NCBI GenBank assembly: GCA_001910725.1
Contig: MJGA01000006.1
Location: 1,488,001-1,552,000, forward strand
Source: Phanerodontia chrysosporium
Lineage: Eukaryota > Basidiomycota > Agaricomycetes > Polyporales > Phanerochaetaceae
DNA: 64,000 nt
Direction: 5' to 3'
In this document: positions 24,084 through 34,603 of the stretch, piece by piece
Position numbering within the stretch: position 1 is the first letter of the stretch
Layout: each line of letters starts with the position of its first letter
Notes under the pieces: model-generated
Database searches by the model: none
What the model was told of the DNA's origin: nothing
What the model saw: the letters and a program-made list of their open reading frames with translations, nothing else
Program-made: the position numbers and the translations under genes

Positions 24084-25088
24084 TTAGCGTTGCATGAGCA
24101 AACCGGGATGAGGGTGTCGCACCGGATAGGAGTTCCACTTTTTGACTATATCCTTGATGCGCATTGATGCGAGCTCGAGGCATTCTGGGCATTGTGCGTA
24201 CAACAAGGCTCCCTCCAGCGTACGCTTCAATAGCGCTGCCGTCATGTCTGAGCATATGCATGAGCAGGCACCGACGAACAGGCACATCACGCAACCGTGC
24301 TCACCTGGAGTCGCCTGCGATGCAAGAGACGTGATGACCGACGCCCATGCCCTTGCAAAGCCTTCCTGATCCACTGTACTGCATGCAAGAGTGGGTGGGT
24401 GCATCGGTTTGGAGCCTAGTAGCAGGTGCCGGAGGTAGTTCATCCTTTTGGAGCGAAGGCTTTGCAGACGCAGGATATACTTACAACCGATACGCCGCGC
24501 GGTTTTCGCATCGAGGCAAAAAGGGTTGTTACTCAGAAGATATGGCGACGCATGGACTGCCAGCGCCTCCAAGTCGTTCTCCGCCGCAATAGCCATCACC
24601 TCTAGGGGGTCGAAAGGCAGATGATTGAGCAGCGTCTCCATTAGAGGCGTTCTAGGTGCAACAACTTCTTGAACGTCGAGCCCGTAGAGAGCCAGTGCGT
24701 GGATGGATGCAGCGAGGTCGTGCAAGTGCAACGGGAATGTATTGAGAACAAACCAAGTGTCATATATGACGCACAGGACGACAGTGAGGACCACCGCGGG
24801 GCTCATGTTCACATGAAGGACGCTGAGGGACCCATTCAGCAGCCCGCCGAAGCCGTTCGATGATGTATTGAGTAGACGATGGCGATGGACATGGAACGCC
24901 ACGCAATCGCTGGATATGAGGACTGTATCAGGCGGAGAGGCGTCATGCGTGGCGGAGAGGTGGAAGACGGGTGATTGTGGAAGGAATCCCCGCCCTTCTT
25001 CGGCCGCCGTTCCGGCTGAGGACTCCCTTGTTAAGGATTTGCCCGTAGACCCCAGGGAGAGTTGGGAGATTTCCGGAGGGGACTGCAA
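24084..25088 (-). CDS. BTB/POZ-domain protein with C-terminal CPEC motif (BTB paralogue 2)
   Basis: Two exons, 25088-24305 and 24247-24084; 315 aa. The 57-nt GT-AG intron is a multiple of three and has no stop, so the unspliced frame is also open. The spliced form (ASQATP, then DMTAALLKRTLEGALLY) matches the layout of paralogue 1 and is preferred. The BTB core reads PDTVLISSDCVAFHVHRHRL and VVLTVVLCVIYDTW; SIHALALYGLDVQEVVAPRT and MAIAAENDLEALAVHASPYL align with ALQRYGISAHTHVAPST and ALAAQHDLHPLAARTSTHLL of the gene at 3820-4869. The C-terminus has CPECLEL and a helix ending KKWNSYPV, parallel to the CPLC end of the paralogue. Probable adaptor or regulator; target unknown. No frameshift. Confidence 0.8.
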   Translation of the reverse strand: MQSPPEISQLSLGSTGKSLTRESSAGTAAEEGRGFLPQSPVFHLSATHDASPPDTVLISSDCVAFHVHRHRLLNTSSNGFGGLLNGSLSVLHVNMSPAVVLTVVLCVIYDTWFVLNTFPLHLHDLAASIHALALYGLDVQEVVAPRTPLMETLLNHLPFDPLEVMAIAAENDLEALAVHASPYLLSNNPFCLDAKTARRIGCKYILRLQSLRSKRMNYLRHLLLGSKPMHPPTLACSTVDQEGFARAWASVITSLASQATPGEHGCVMCLFVGACSCICSDMTAALLKRTLEGALLYAQCPECLELASMRIKDIVKKWNSYPVRHPHPGLLMQR

Positions 25089-25544
25089 GGCCGAGATGGT
25101 AGCGGTGTTAGTCCATAGGGTGTCAGCGCCGCGAGTTGCGACATACCCAAGAACTGGCAGGGCTCAGGTTGTAATCTTGCGAGGCGTACACTGGGGCAGA
25201 CTGCAGCTCGTGCAGGATATATCTGAGATCCATGGCAAGGCCAAGTACTGTGATCAGCAGAGAACGGTAGCTGAGGACGGTGGTTGGCACTGACGGGCGA
25301 CCATGATGGGGTATCATATAGGAGCGGTCGTGGAACGAGGCACGTGGCGGAGAGACGCCACGGCGTGAACGTCCCTAGCCTGGGCCACACCAGGCAGGAG
25401 CGTAGCTTTAGCAGTCCAGCAAACTCTCACCCTAGTCACCTGGGAGTTCCGTTTTCCTGTCTCATTCCGCAGCAATAATCAAGGTCGAAATCTGCCACCC
25501 GGCTCTGGACCACCCCATGATTTTTATTTACCGCGATAGAGATA

Positions 25545-25800
25545 AGGCTCCGCGGCAAGACGGGCTCCACGAACACGATAGCATCGAACACAAACACGCG
25601 CATCGTGATTTCTTCGCGCAGTCACAGCGGGAGAAGGTCAAGAATCGTGCAACGAATCTTTCCATTCAGCCCAGGTGCTCCATCGCGCGGGTCAGCAGCT
25701 GAGCCGCGAAATATTTGCGACGCTGCATCGATCGCCGCTCGAGGCTGTCCTCACGACGCTGGGCGTGGTCATCGTGGTGCATGCTGTGAGAGGAGTGGTC
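25545..25800 (-). repeat. dispersed duplication of the 3' end of the small secreted-protein gene
   Basis: About 250 bases resemble 27985-28215 in the same orientation. Shared blocks include GCAAGACGGGCTC, AGCTGAGCC and TCCATCGCGCGGG, with scattered differences and indels. The copy covers the last exon and the following 3' region but not the signal-peptide exon. Confidence 0.6.
25666..25783 (-). pseudogene. orphan last exon of a secreted helical protein gene
   Basis: After an intact acceptor (CTCACAG) the frame reads MHHDDHAQRREDSLERR, then YFAAQLLTRAMEHLG and a stop at 25666-25668. This parallels VHHDENTQPQRR and LMAQLLARAMEQLD of the gene at 28097-28548. No matching first exon or signal peptide is found upstream, so it is probably a truncated duplicate. 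Confidence 0.55.
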
Positions 25801-25966
25801 AGTCTCCAGCCTAACTCATACCGGCGCACACCCCTGAGTTGCGTCGCAAACTGCTCACTGACTACGCACCTCCGCTTCATGTTGATCCAGGATGAGCCCC
25901 GCTGCTCCACATATCCCCTGCCGCGTGCCCCAACCTCTGACCTGACCGAACGCTCTTGCCTTCACA

Positions 25967-27551
25967 TCATACTTCGCGTGACTCATCGTCCTCGATTTGT
26001 CCGCGGTCTGCCGAACTGTCTGTGTCTACGGGAGTCGCCGCGCTTGCGCACAACAGCGCCGCTGCGCGCAGGGCGGGGAGTCGTCGCAGGTAGGCATCTT
26101 TCTCCGCTGGAGTGCGGAGCAAAAGCCACTCCGCCTGTTCAGGAACGGTGAGTGTGAGGGGTTTGTCGTCTACAGTATGCTCGGCAGGTACGGAGAGGAT
26201 TTCTGCACTGTCGAGGACATGCACCAAGCGGTTGTTGAGGAGCTGCTGGAAACTCAGCAAGCCGGAGTCGAGGGCCCAGGTAAGCTGAGTACGACGCAAC
26301 ACTCCGCACAAGACTTTCTTCATCCCATCCTTGTTGCTTTCTCGAGCGCATATATTCACTTCTTCCAGGCGTGACACTGCGGCGTGGTCCGTAAAGTATA
26401 TGGCATCGAGAGGGGTAATTCCGATGGTCTGCATGCCTGGAAATGACCCGTCGAGCATTATTTCCTGCACATATGCTGACGAAGGCTCCTTGGATGTATT
26501 TGAACCTGTCGCTGCACGGCGGACGTATATGTCTGCTACGGCATCGTCGTTGTATAGCCTGTCATGTCTAGAAAAGCCGATGGATGCTCGATCTACTCAA
26601 AAAAGAAAAAAAAAAAAAGAAAACAAAATTAGCTTTGGTTCTTTGACGAATCTGGCGGGAAGTGCTACCAAAGTGTGTGCCGTCTTGGACAATCAGCTCG
26701 AGAGTGAGTTGCTCCCAAGTTTGAGGAACAAGGGAAACCATGCCCTCAAGCACTGTTTTCCACACCGTGTCGTCGAGATCCAGCCGGACAGCAGCCCTAA
26801 GGATATCCGACACGAGTACCGCTTGAGCGGCGAGTGTCATGCCCTCGGTGGCCACAATGCAACAGTACCAAAGCGGCCTTTGGATCACGGTCTGTTGCTG
26901 CCTCCAGGTGGGCGGGAGATACGGTGTCGGGTCTACAAAACTGAGCTTGGAACAGGCGCATTTCCTTAATGTGTAGAAGTTGTCGATGAGCTTGACAAGT
27001 TCCGCGCAGCTCGCGAACCGCACTCTGTCCAAGTACAGCGCGGTAAATCGCAGGAAGGATGATGGTACCACGGGTATGGACGCAAAAGGGTTCGACAGCG
27101 CAAGCGTCGGCGCACCGTCGCCAAATTCATTTGGTCCGTGTGCGAAGACCCAGATTGTGTGTGGCAATCGGGCCATGAGCCAGTGGACGTCGTATGCCCA
27201 GGGCTTCGCGAGAGGAGTGGTGTACCATACGTGTATTGATTTGATGGCTATCGCCAAACCGGACGTCGCAAGTGCAGGGCTGCGAACCATGTCCTGCAAG
27301 AAGCGTGCATCATCGAGACTGTGCAGAGCAATCGCACGGAAGAGGAGTGGGAGGATCGCGGTGGACCAATACTTGTTCACTAGACTCGGCGCGGTGAGGG
27401 CGTGCTTTGCGGTGCGTCTAGCAGATGCTGCGTATTCGTCCTCTGTCCTCAGGTCGATGCACGACATGATCGCGTGCAGAATCTCCTCGGGGAGGTCCCA
27501 GCCTCGAGTGCTGGTATGCGGTGCAGGTGAAGTGGATGTCGAAGGGTCCAT
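25967..27551 (-). CDS. F-box-like protein (F-box gene 3), intact
   Basis: Two exons, 27551-26669 and 26592-25967, with matching phase; 502 aa and no frameshift. The start at 27551 (MDPSTSTSPAPHTS) is preferred over an in-frame Met at 27635. An F-box-like domain opens the protein: WDLPEEILHAIMSCIDL and LTAPSLVNKYWSTAILPLLF with RAIALHSLDDARFLQDMV, typical of Agaricomycete F-box-like proteins that lack clear LRRs. The middle (SIHVWYTTPLAKPWAYDVHW, LKLID-type segments) and the C-terminus (ITPLDAIYFTDHAAVSRLEE, LDSGLLSFQQLLNNRL, acidic DDESREV end) are unassigned. The 76-nt intron holds a T13 run interrupted only at its end, so the acceptor side is very T-rich. Probable SCF adaptor; substrate unknown. 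Confidence 0.75.
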
Positions 27552-28096
27552 GTTATGATGTGTGAGCAACGATAGGTGGATAGTAGGTTCGCGGTGATAG
27601 AGACGGAGGCGGGATGCGTGAGCCACCTGGTGCAACGGAAGAATAGCAATTAGGGAAGCGCGAGGGCTGCAGCGCTGCTGGCGCGGACGGACCCGTTCGT
27701 GAGTACCATGTGGAGGCTACCCGGGCCTGCAATTCAGGTCTATCGTCATTCCTCTACCGCCATACTCGTACTCAAATCACCAATCGGCCAAAAAGGACGG
27801 TATACCGCAGGGGCACATAGAACATGTGCTTCATAAGTCGCTGGTGCGGGAGCATGTATCGTACACGCACAGGCGAGCTAGTATACCACTAGCACGCGGG
27901 CGTTGTGGGACCACAGCTAAACTTCGAACTGAACTCAAATATCTGCCGGCCCATGATCTTGTTGAGAGATACAAAGCAAAGTTCCGCCGCAAGACGGGCT
28001 CAGTCACGCTAACATGGTCCGCAACCAAGCGCATTGGAACTGTCGATGCGCAGTCGCAGCAGGAGAAGGTCAGGAATCGTATGATGATCTGTACAT
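27552..28096. other. intergenic, no gene recognised
   Basis: Contains the presumed promoter of F-box gene 3 and the 3' end of the small secreted-protein gene. The part near 27985-28096 is shared with the duplicate at 25545-25665. Confidence 0.4.
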
Positions 28097-28548
28097 TCAG
28101 TCCAACTGCTCCATCGCGCGGGCAAGCAGCTGAGCCATGAGGTGTTCGCGCCGCAGTTGCGTCCAACGCCGCTGAGGCTGGGTGTTTTCATCATGGTGCA
28201 CACTTTAAGAGAACTGGTCAGCGCCTTGGCGGCAACCCGAGAACAGCCCTGAGACTCACAAGCTGCTCACAGTGTTGTGAATCGATTCGACCATGGTAGT
28301 GATGCCATTCACAATGTTGCTGAGATTGTTGACGTTGTTGGACACCTTTTCGATTCTCTGGCTCGTCGTCCGTGCCTGCTTGATGTCCGAGTTGGACACT
28401 GCATGGGCGAGGGCAGCCATAGCCATTGCCCCGCTGACGTCCTCTGATGCGGCCGCGAAATACGAGCGTCACGGCTGAGGTGGGAGGGTGCCGACAGCGC
28501 AGGCAAAGCAGTTGCCGCGAGAAGAGCGATCACAGTCGAGAAACGCAT
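28097..28548 (-). CDS. small secreted helical protein
   Basis: Exon 1 is 28548-28260 and exon 2 is 28202-28097, joined by a 57-nt GT-AG intron. It begins MRFSTVIALLAATALPALSA, a clear signal peptide with an Ala-x-Ala cleavage site. After a frame change near 28465 it continues YFAAASEDVSGAMAMAALAH, then IEKVSNNVNNLSNIVNGITT, an amphipathic heptad-like helix, and ends LMAQLLARAMEQLD. Exon 1 as written is 289 nt; one added base makes the splice phase agree exactly, giving about 131 aa. The lost base is therefore supported by two independent signs. No cysteines or enzyme motifs are seen in the mature part. Small secreted proteins of unknown role are common in basidiomycetes. A truncated copy lies about 2.4 kb away. 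Confidence 0.6.
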
Positions 28549-29472
28549 GATGCAGCAAAGATGAGGTGGCGGGCTACGATCGTGAGGTGCGATGACAGAG
28601 GCGGAGGACGAATGGGATGACAAGGCTAGTCAGTACACGTGTCGAGGGAAAGGGGCTATCATGACGCACCAACCAGTGCCAGGGAGCTGCTCGTTATGCC
28701 GAAGGAACCTGCCTTGAGGTGAATGAGAGCAGACTGAGGTGAGCGATATAAATGTTCCAAGCTTGCCTGGCGCTAACCCGTATAGCATCATATGCATTCC
28801 TCAAAATGCGATGGCTCGGGAAGCCAAGCAGCTGAAACGATGCTAGGGAGACGTTCACTAGGAACCCGCATCAAAGCTGGAGTTAGGAACATGTTCCCAT
28901 CCTGCGCCACAACGCGGCGCGCCCTGCCATAGGCCAAGTGAACTGCTATGCGGTTTCTTCTCCGCATGAGAAGGGAGTATACCGAATCATATCAGTGCAG
29001 CACTTGTCTGCTTACGAGACCTCTGGCATATGTACTCTTGCTGCAGCTGTGGCCCGAGGCGACACGGAATACACCATGCTCGACATCGACTGCCGAACGA
29101 CTTGTCCTGATCGTATCAGCGGTTACTGTCGGACGAGTTTCTTGGGCATTGCGCTACTCACCTGAAACGGAGCAACGCAACACAGGTTGAGTATAGCATC
29201 TTGCGGCGTCGGGTTATGCTATGCGCAATTTACATTGATCACACGCTGCGACGTTTCCGGCCCCTGTAGTATCACGAACAGAGTCGGCGAGCGTTGAGTA
29301 AGTTACGGGCATCCGAAGCCGGATCGTAGTAATCTTGCATGGAAAACTGTGGATACTTCCGACATTTAGGCAGTCTATGATACAAACGTCTCCAGCGACT
29401 GCTTTTCAGTCTTGAGACACGACGCACCAAGTTAGGTTGCACATACCTACTGGTACACACAGAAACACAGAA
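28549..29472. other. intergenic, no gene recognised
   Basis: About 0.9 kb upstream of the small secreted-protein gene. An AT-containing GATATAAATG at 28745 is about 200 bases from its ATG. No coding exon could be supported. Confidence 0.4.
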
Positions 29473-29875
29473 TCAACTTGCAGCCTTCACGGCAGACTCG
29501 TCAAACGGATCGCCCCATTCTGCATGCAACATCAGCTGTGTTGGCATAGTCCAATCGGAGGGAGGACGCACCTGCACGAATCCTATCGACGAGCTGCTGA
29601 TCGACGAGCTCCTCGCGCTGATTCCGGCTCGTAGGGTAGTCTCTTGCCTCTGGCTGCCAGCCGCCACTTCCTCCAGTGCGTCTTGCTGGTCCCTCTTCGC
29701 GTCTGCGGGCCTTTGCATTGGCTGAGGCGGCGCTGCCCATGGGCAGGCGACGCTTCCCGCCACTAAAGTAGGCTTCGGCGCGCGCACTGGACAGTTCTGA
29801 GAACTGCGACTCTTCTTGTGTAGGGCTGCCCGACGACGAGCGCGAGATAGGGGAACTTGGTTCAGGGGAGTCCAT
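29473..29875 (-). CDS. conserved-looking 116-aa protein, function unknown
   Basis: Two exons, 29875-29572 and 29519-29473, with matching phase across a 52-nt GT-AG intron. The protein starts MDSPEPSSPISRSSSGSPTQ, a Ser/Pro-rich leader. It continues SSARAEAYFSGGKRRLPMGS, an Arg/Ala-rich stretch, then RNQREELVDQQLVDRIRAEW and ends GDPFDESAVKAAS. The compact C-terminal helix and WGDPFDE end look like a conserved motif, because the correct splice restores it. I do not recognise the family. The ATG is 224 bases from the divergent mitochondrial gene at 30100. Confidence 0.55.
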
Positions 29876-30099
29876 GGTCGACGCGGCTGTTGTAGAGAAA
29901 GGCTTGAGCGCATCGGTGCATGCAATGCGGGGGATGGTTCCCACGGGGAGGCCATGTGCGCCTTCGCTTACCCGCGGTGCCGCCTCTCCACGCGTCACCC
30001 ATTTCCACGCCAATCAACTCCATATTTCTTCTGCTCTGCACAGTCCTCTGCTTGCCTCTGCACCCTCACCTCGTCTGACGTGCATCTAGTCCACCAGAC
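29876..30099. promoter_or_regulatory. bidirectional promoter region
   Basis: Only 224 bases separate two start codons that point away from each other, so both promoters must share this space. It holds a CCACGCGTCACCC-like G/C part followed by a C/T-rich stretch before the plus-strand ATG. No TATA box was seen. Confidence 0.45.
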
Positions 30100-31319
30100 A
30101 TGTCTGCTGTGCCCCAGCTGGCGAAGCGCTCGCTGCGAATTGTCGCTCTCCCGCTCGTGACCGCCTCGCGAACGCCAGAGTCCAGTACTTCTGGTCACCT
30201 CACGTATTACCACTTTGCTACTCCACCGCGGCGGCAAGATGGGAAGCAGAGTTGGGCAGATTGGGCGACGCATAAGGCCTCGGATATCTGGGCTGGCTTT
30301 GGCAAGGCTCCAGAGGGACACTGGAAGGTATGTCCCCATCCCTTCACATTGTCGACTGTCTGCGCGGTCGCGTGAACACTTAGGTAAAGAATGGCTAACG
30401 GACGCGCAGAGAAGAACGTTTCAATACGGAGAGCGTTTGGTCGATCGGATAGACTTTGAGGAACTGGCACTCAAGTCGCTGGATCCATCCCTTGGGCCGA
30501 AGCTGTCGCGGTTTGGACACGCAGAAACAGAAGTCAAACCAGACTCTACGGTAAGCCTTGACCGCCGTCGTGCTCCCTTCCAAACCAAACTGTTAACATA
30601 GCTACTCTTCGTCACTTGAATTTGCCTCGCGATATGCCGTGTTTAGATTCCTCTCATCTATCCGAGTTCCGTATGCTCGTCTCCTCTGTCCCACCTTCGG
30701 TCTCTTGTGGAGAAGCGTGGCCCGCGGCATAGAAAAGGTTTCTACACTTGGATGCTAGTGTCACCGTTGACGGCGCCGTTCATGCTGATCCGTGAGTCTC
30801 TGTCCTCTGCCTATTATACTGCTCTCACCCCGCCTGAGCAGCGGTAATCCCCAACCTCCCGTTCTTCTTCTGCGTGTGGAGATCATGGTCTCACTATAAA
30901 GGTATGTTGGATCCCGTTGAGCAGCAAATACTCGAAGCTCAAGATCCATAGCGTATAAGGCATCCTCGTACCTAGAACGCCTGCTTGACACCGGTGCGAT
31001 CGTCCTGGAACCGAGTAGTGAATTGGACAAGATCTACGCAAAGTATTCTCGGGCATCTGCATCAGAGTCTCCTACGCCGGACACAGCTAAAGAATTAAGT
31101 AAGCAAGACATAGACTTCGATATGTTCTCAACATCGTCCAGTCAAGAAAGCGACGACCGGGCACATAGACACATGCTGCTGACACGAGAAGCCGTCCCTG
31201 AGCTCATGGCCGCCCTGGAACTCAAACCTGATTCGACTTTTGCCACGGACATGTACCGCGCACTGGAACAGGCGAACCTGCGCCTGAAGAAGTCAGAGCC
31301 AGATATGACGAAGGGCTGA
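30100..31319 (+). CDS. mitochondrial K+-H+ exchange-related protein (Mit_KHE1 family)
   Basis: Five exons: 30100-30327, 30410-30550, 30647-30791, 30842-30901, 30952-31319; all phases agree, 313 aa. The start gives MSAVPQLAKRSLRIVALPLV, a basic hydrophobic leader fit for mitochondrial import, then SWADWATHKASDIWAGF. The middle part has YGERLVDRIDFEELALKSL and the signature region GFYTWMLVSPLTAPFMLIPV followed by IPNLPFFFCVWRSWSHYKA, two hydrophobic segments typical of the Mit_KHE1 family (yeast YDL183C-like). A helical part with KASSYLERLLDTGAIVLEPS follows, then a charged C-terminus with REAVPELMAALELKPD. The family is linked to potassium/proton exchange of the inner membrane, though its direct transport role is not settled. 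No frameshift. Confidence 0.8.
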
Positions 31320-31649
31320 GAGCTGAATAAGGCGTAACGGACGTGTAATGCAAAGGACTACTAGTTTGTAAACTTATACCTCACGTAGAAAGTCCAGTAG
31401 TGCTCGCGTCAGAATAAGACCATGACATACGAACGCGGAGAGTTGCCTCATTGGCGAGGGTGCCGGGCGCCGGGCGCTGCGGCCGAATTGCCGGGACCGC
31501 TGAGGTCTGCTCGCAATGTTCGAACCCTATCATCACCGACAGCATGAGACCGCTGCCTACGACTTCTTCTCCTGACCATATTCTTGGTATGTTCGTCTGC
31601 TGAACGCCTGAGCGACACGCTGAGATATATCTCGTCCCGCAGAGCCACC
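31320..31649. other. intergenic, no gene recognised
   Basis: Short space between two plus-strand genes. Presumed terminator of the mitochondrial gene and promoter of the ZIP transporter. Confidence 0.4.
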
Positions 31650-32787
31650 ATGTCAGGCTTGGCGGGCTTGCTAGCGATGGCAGCCGTGCTCGGTCTGGGG
31701 TCGTTTGCCATCGGTATGCTACCATTGGCCTTTTCCTTCTCTCGTACGTGAACACTGCAAGCACGCAACCGGAAAGATGTAGCTCATCTGCGACTGCAGG
31801 TGTCGCCATAGCGCGTCTTTCGAGTGTGGGGACAGGCCTACTGCTAGGGACAGCGCTGGGGGTTATCATTCCAGAGTACGTCCACGTAGCCTGTCCACTC
31901 AGTACCGTTGACTGAAGCATTGATACTTAGAGGTGTTGAGACGATCTCACTCTCTAACACCTCCGCCATTTTTCCCACCACTACAATTGCACTATCGCTC
32001 GTGGGCGGCTTCACAGCAATGCTCCTCGTCGAACGTCTCATCCACAAGCTCGCGCCCGGTGCACACGACCATACGCCCCTACCCTCGTCAGAGACCAATG
32101 AGAACGCAGCCCGCTCGTTTAATCATGTCGAATTTGATGTCGAGCTTGGGGAGCTCGAGCGCGAGGAAGGCGTCGGAAGGGCCGCCACGGATGGAGTCCT
32201 CGACAAAGCGAAAGCCTGGCCACTCACATTAGGGCTTATGGTACACGCCTTGGCAGATGGATTTGCCCTGGGCGCGTCTGCGACGTCGCCGGTAGACAGC
32301 AGCCTGTCCATCACTGTGTTCCTGGCACTCCTTGTACACAAGGGTACGCGGACGATACTATTTATGCGCTGCACCGCGCTGACCACTTCTCGATATAGCT
32401 CCCGCAGTGCTCGCTCTCACTACATCGCTCATGACGACATCGCTCTCTCGGTCTGAATGCCGCAGGCACGTCGCCATCTTCAGCGCGTCCACACCAGTCG
32501 GGGCGCTCCTCGTGTACGCGCTGTTATCTTTTGTCCGCGTGAACAGCGAGAGTCCGTGGACCGGGATATGCATGCTGGTCTCGGTAAGCGCTGCCGAATG
32601 TGGACATGTTTACTACGTGACATTGACGTGGCACCTTCAGGGCGGCACATTCCTGTATGTCGCAACCGTGCTCCAGCCCGGCAAGGCTGCATCTGAGGAA
32701 ATAGATGAGAAGATTCGGACAGCTCTTGTTATTGCTGGTACTTTTGTCCCAGTATTAATTGGTGCCGTCGTTGGACACGACCACTGA
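31650..32787 (+). CDS. ZIP-family zinc/manganese transporter (SLC39A9/Atx2-like)
   Basis: Five exons: 31650-31743, 31800-31875, 31931-32343, 32399-32583, 32641-32787; all phases agree, 304 aa. The start gives MSGLAGLLAMAAVLGLGSFA. The ZIP signature segments are visible: GTGLLLGTALGVIIPEG in TM2-3, then the metal-binding helix TLGLMVHALADGFALGASAT (H-x3-D-x5-A pattern of SLC39A9 proteins), then LALLVHKAPAVLALTTSLM with its His. A conserved end follows: GGTFLYVATVLQP. The loop between TM3 and TM4 has several His residues (HDHTPLPSS). The closest known group is SLC39A9/ZIP9 and yeast Atx2, which reside in the Golgi and move Zn or Mn to the cytosol; the exact ion is inferred. No frameshift. Confidence 0.85.
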
Positions 32788-33300
32788 CCAGGTATCCGGG
32801 GCCATGTCGTCCACATCCCCTGTACTGTATCTGATACGTGCATATGCAGCTCGGACGCGTCCAATGCGAGAGCTATGTTCGTCTGTATTGCAATTGCCCT
32901 TTGACTCGAAATATAGGCACCGGTTACGCACCAGGGCCGGTGTGTTTGACCTCGGCAGGTCCATTGTGGCTTTCCCACGCCCTGCTGTAAGGCTCGATCT
33001 TGTCTAGAATGGCCTTGGCCTGACACACCGCCCGCAGCTTGTCGACCTCAAGCCACGAGATGCTGCGTCCCTCCGACGTGCTCCTGCATACACAGCGCAT
33101 GCTGGTTGCCGAAGTGACTTTTTTGATACTTTCCTGAACATCCGCGAGTCAAGGTTCGAAGACACACACGATACCTCCACACGGCCTCGAAGCAGGAGAG
33201 AGCGTCGAGCAGGGCGACAATACGTCCGAGAATTCAGTGAGCTGTTTCTTGGAGGGTCGCACTCGTATGACCTCATATCTCTACTGAGTTTTGCTCGGCG
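32788..33300. other. intergenic, no gene recognised
   Basis: About 510 bases between the ZIP gene and F-box gene 4, no recognisable feature. Confidence 0.4.
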
Positions 33301-34603
33301 ATGCCCCTGCATAGCAACCCAAAGTCTAGTTCACGGCGTAGTCCCAGTCCCGCCATCTTCCCACAAGAACTCACCGAGAAAATCATTGACGAACTCAAGA
33401 TGGACCGAGCTACCCTAAAGTCCTGCGCCCTTACTGCTCGGTCATGGCTGCCCGAGCTCGATACCACCTCCATCGCTCCGCCACTCTATATCACCAGAAT
33501 TGCAGGATCCATGCATCGCAGGTCGAAAAAGTCTCCAAACTTCTCTCCTTATCGACCATGTCTGCATGCACCCAGGACCTGCTTCTCGAAGGCAAGACAG
33601 ACTACGGCCTCCTACGTCCCAGGCAGAAAGCTCCATCGATAGCGCGGACCTGTTCTGGCGGGCCATCGCACGGTTCACGCACGTCCAGACACTTCGGACA
33701 ACCCGCCTATTCTGGGTCTCGCATGTCCTCGAAAACAAGAACCGCCTTTGCAATGCGTTTCCGTCCGTCACCAACCTAGATGTGTACATGTCCGACTTTG
33801 CAGACGCGCAAGAGTTCTTATCCTTCCTGACTGCCTTCCCACTCCTCACGCACCTCAAGATCGAGCGTGTCTTCTGGGCGAAGAGTGCAGAGGAGTGGTA
33901 CGCGACCTCCGACTCCGACCCGTCCTCGTACCGCCGGCTGCCACCGGACAAGACCCCTGGGGCCGCACTCCGTCACCTGCAGGTGCAGCACTGTGACGTG
34001 CTCATCATGGAGGATATCGCCCGGCACCTCGTCGCGCTCCCCGGGGCACAGCTGGAGACGCTCCACCTCAGTCCACCTGACGGCGACGACTTCGGCGCAC
34101 TCACGCTGTACCTCGACGCCATTGGCACAAACCTGAAGCACCTCACGCTCTCCCTTGAGTTCTCTGTCAAGGAAGCAACGCTCCGGCGAGGTACGTCTGT
34201 GCTGTCTAGAGTGGTCGAGGCGTGCAAATCCCTGACCGCGCACGCAGCGATGGCAGGCCTGGAGGCTAGTACCCGCGTCGAGTCCCTGACCTTTCTGGCG
34301 AGCTACGAGCTAGGGCGCAAGTTCATCAAGGCAGCGACGGTATTCTGGCCATGCATCAAGGCGGTCCTGTCAGAGCTCCGCACCGAGTACATCCACTCTA
34401 TACGCTTTGAGTGCCATCCTGAAGACCTAGAGCACGCCATCGCCCAAGAGATCGACGAGATGCTCGGTCAGTCGGCCTTCCGCGCGCTCAACGCCGTGAC
34501 GTTTGCGTTCACAGGAGCCAACGGTTACGACCCCGGGGATTGGTGGAGATGGCCAGGGCGATTTTCCCGAATAGTTTTGCGCTTGGGTATCTTACTGTCT
34601 TAA
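33301..34603 (+). CDS. F-box-like protein (F-box gene 4; two apparent frameshifts)
   Basis: Starts MPLHSNPKSSSRRSPSPAIF. The F-box-like core is FPQELTEKIIDELKMDRATL and KSCALTARSWLP, followed in the next frame by RARYHLHRSATLY. The frame then changes again between about 33480 and 33640, and the rest reads on without interruption: DLFWRAIARFTHVQTL, VTNLDVYMSDFADAQEFLSF, LTHLKIERVFWAKSAEEW, LRHLQVQHCDVLIMEDIARH and LDAIGTNLKHLTLSLEFS, LRR-like strands usual in this family. Both shifts fit one lost base (the first in a CCC run at about 33452). The C-terminus may also be altered, since it ends in an untypical hydrophobic tail. Probable ubiquitin-ligase adaptor; substrate unknown. Confidence 0.65.

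Larger units (their letters stand above)
25089..25966. other. intergenic with a truncated gene copy
   Basis: Apart from the relic listed at 25666-25783, no gene was recognised. The promoter of BTB gene 2 should lie in the left part. Confidence 0.4.

Noticed and set aside
26980..27558. 192-codon plus-strand ORF
   Set aside because: Mirror of F-box gene 3, which is intact on the minus strand.
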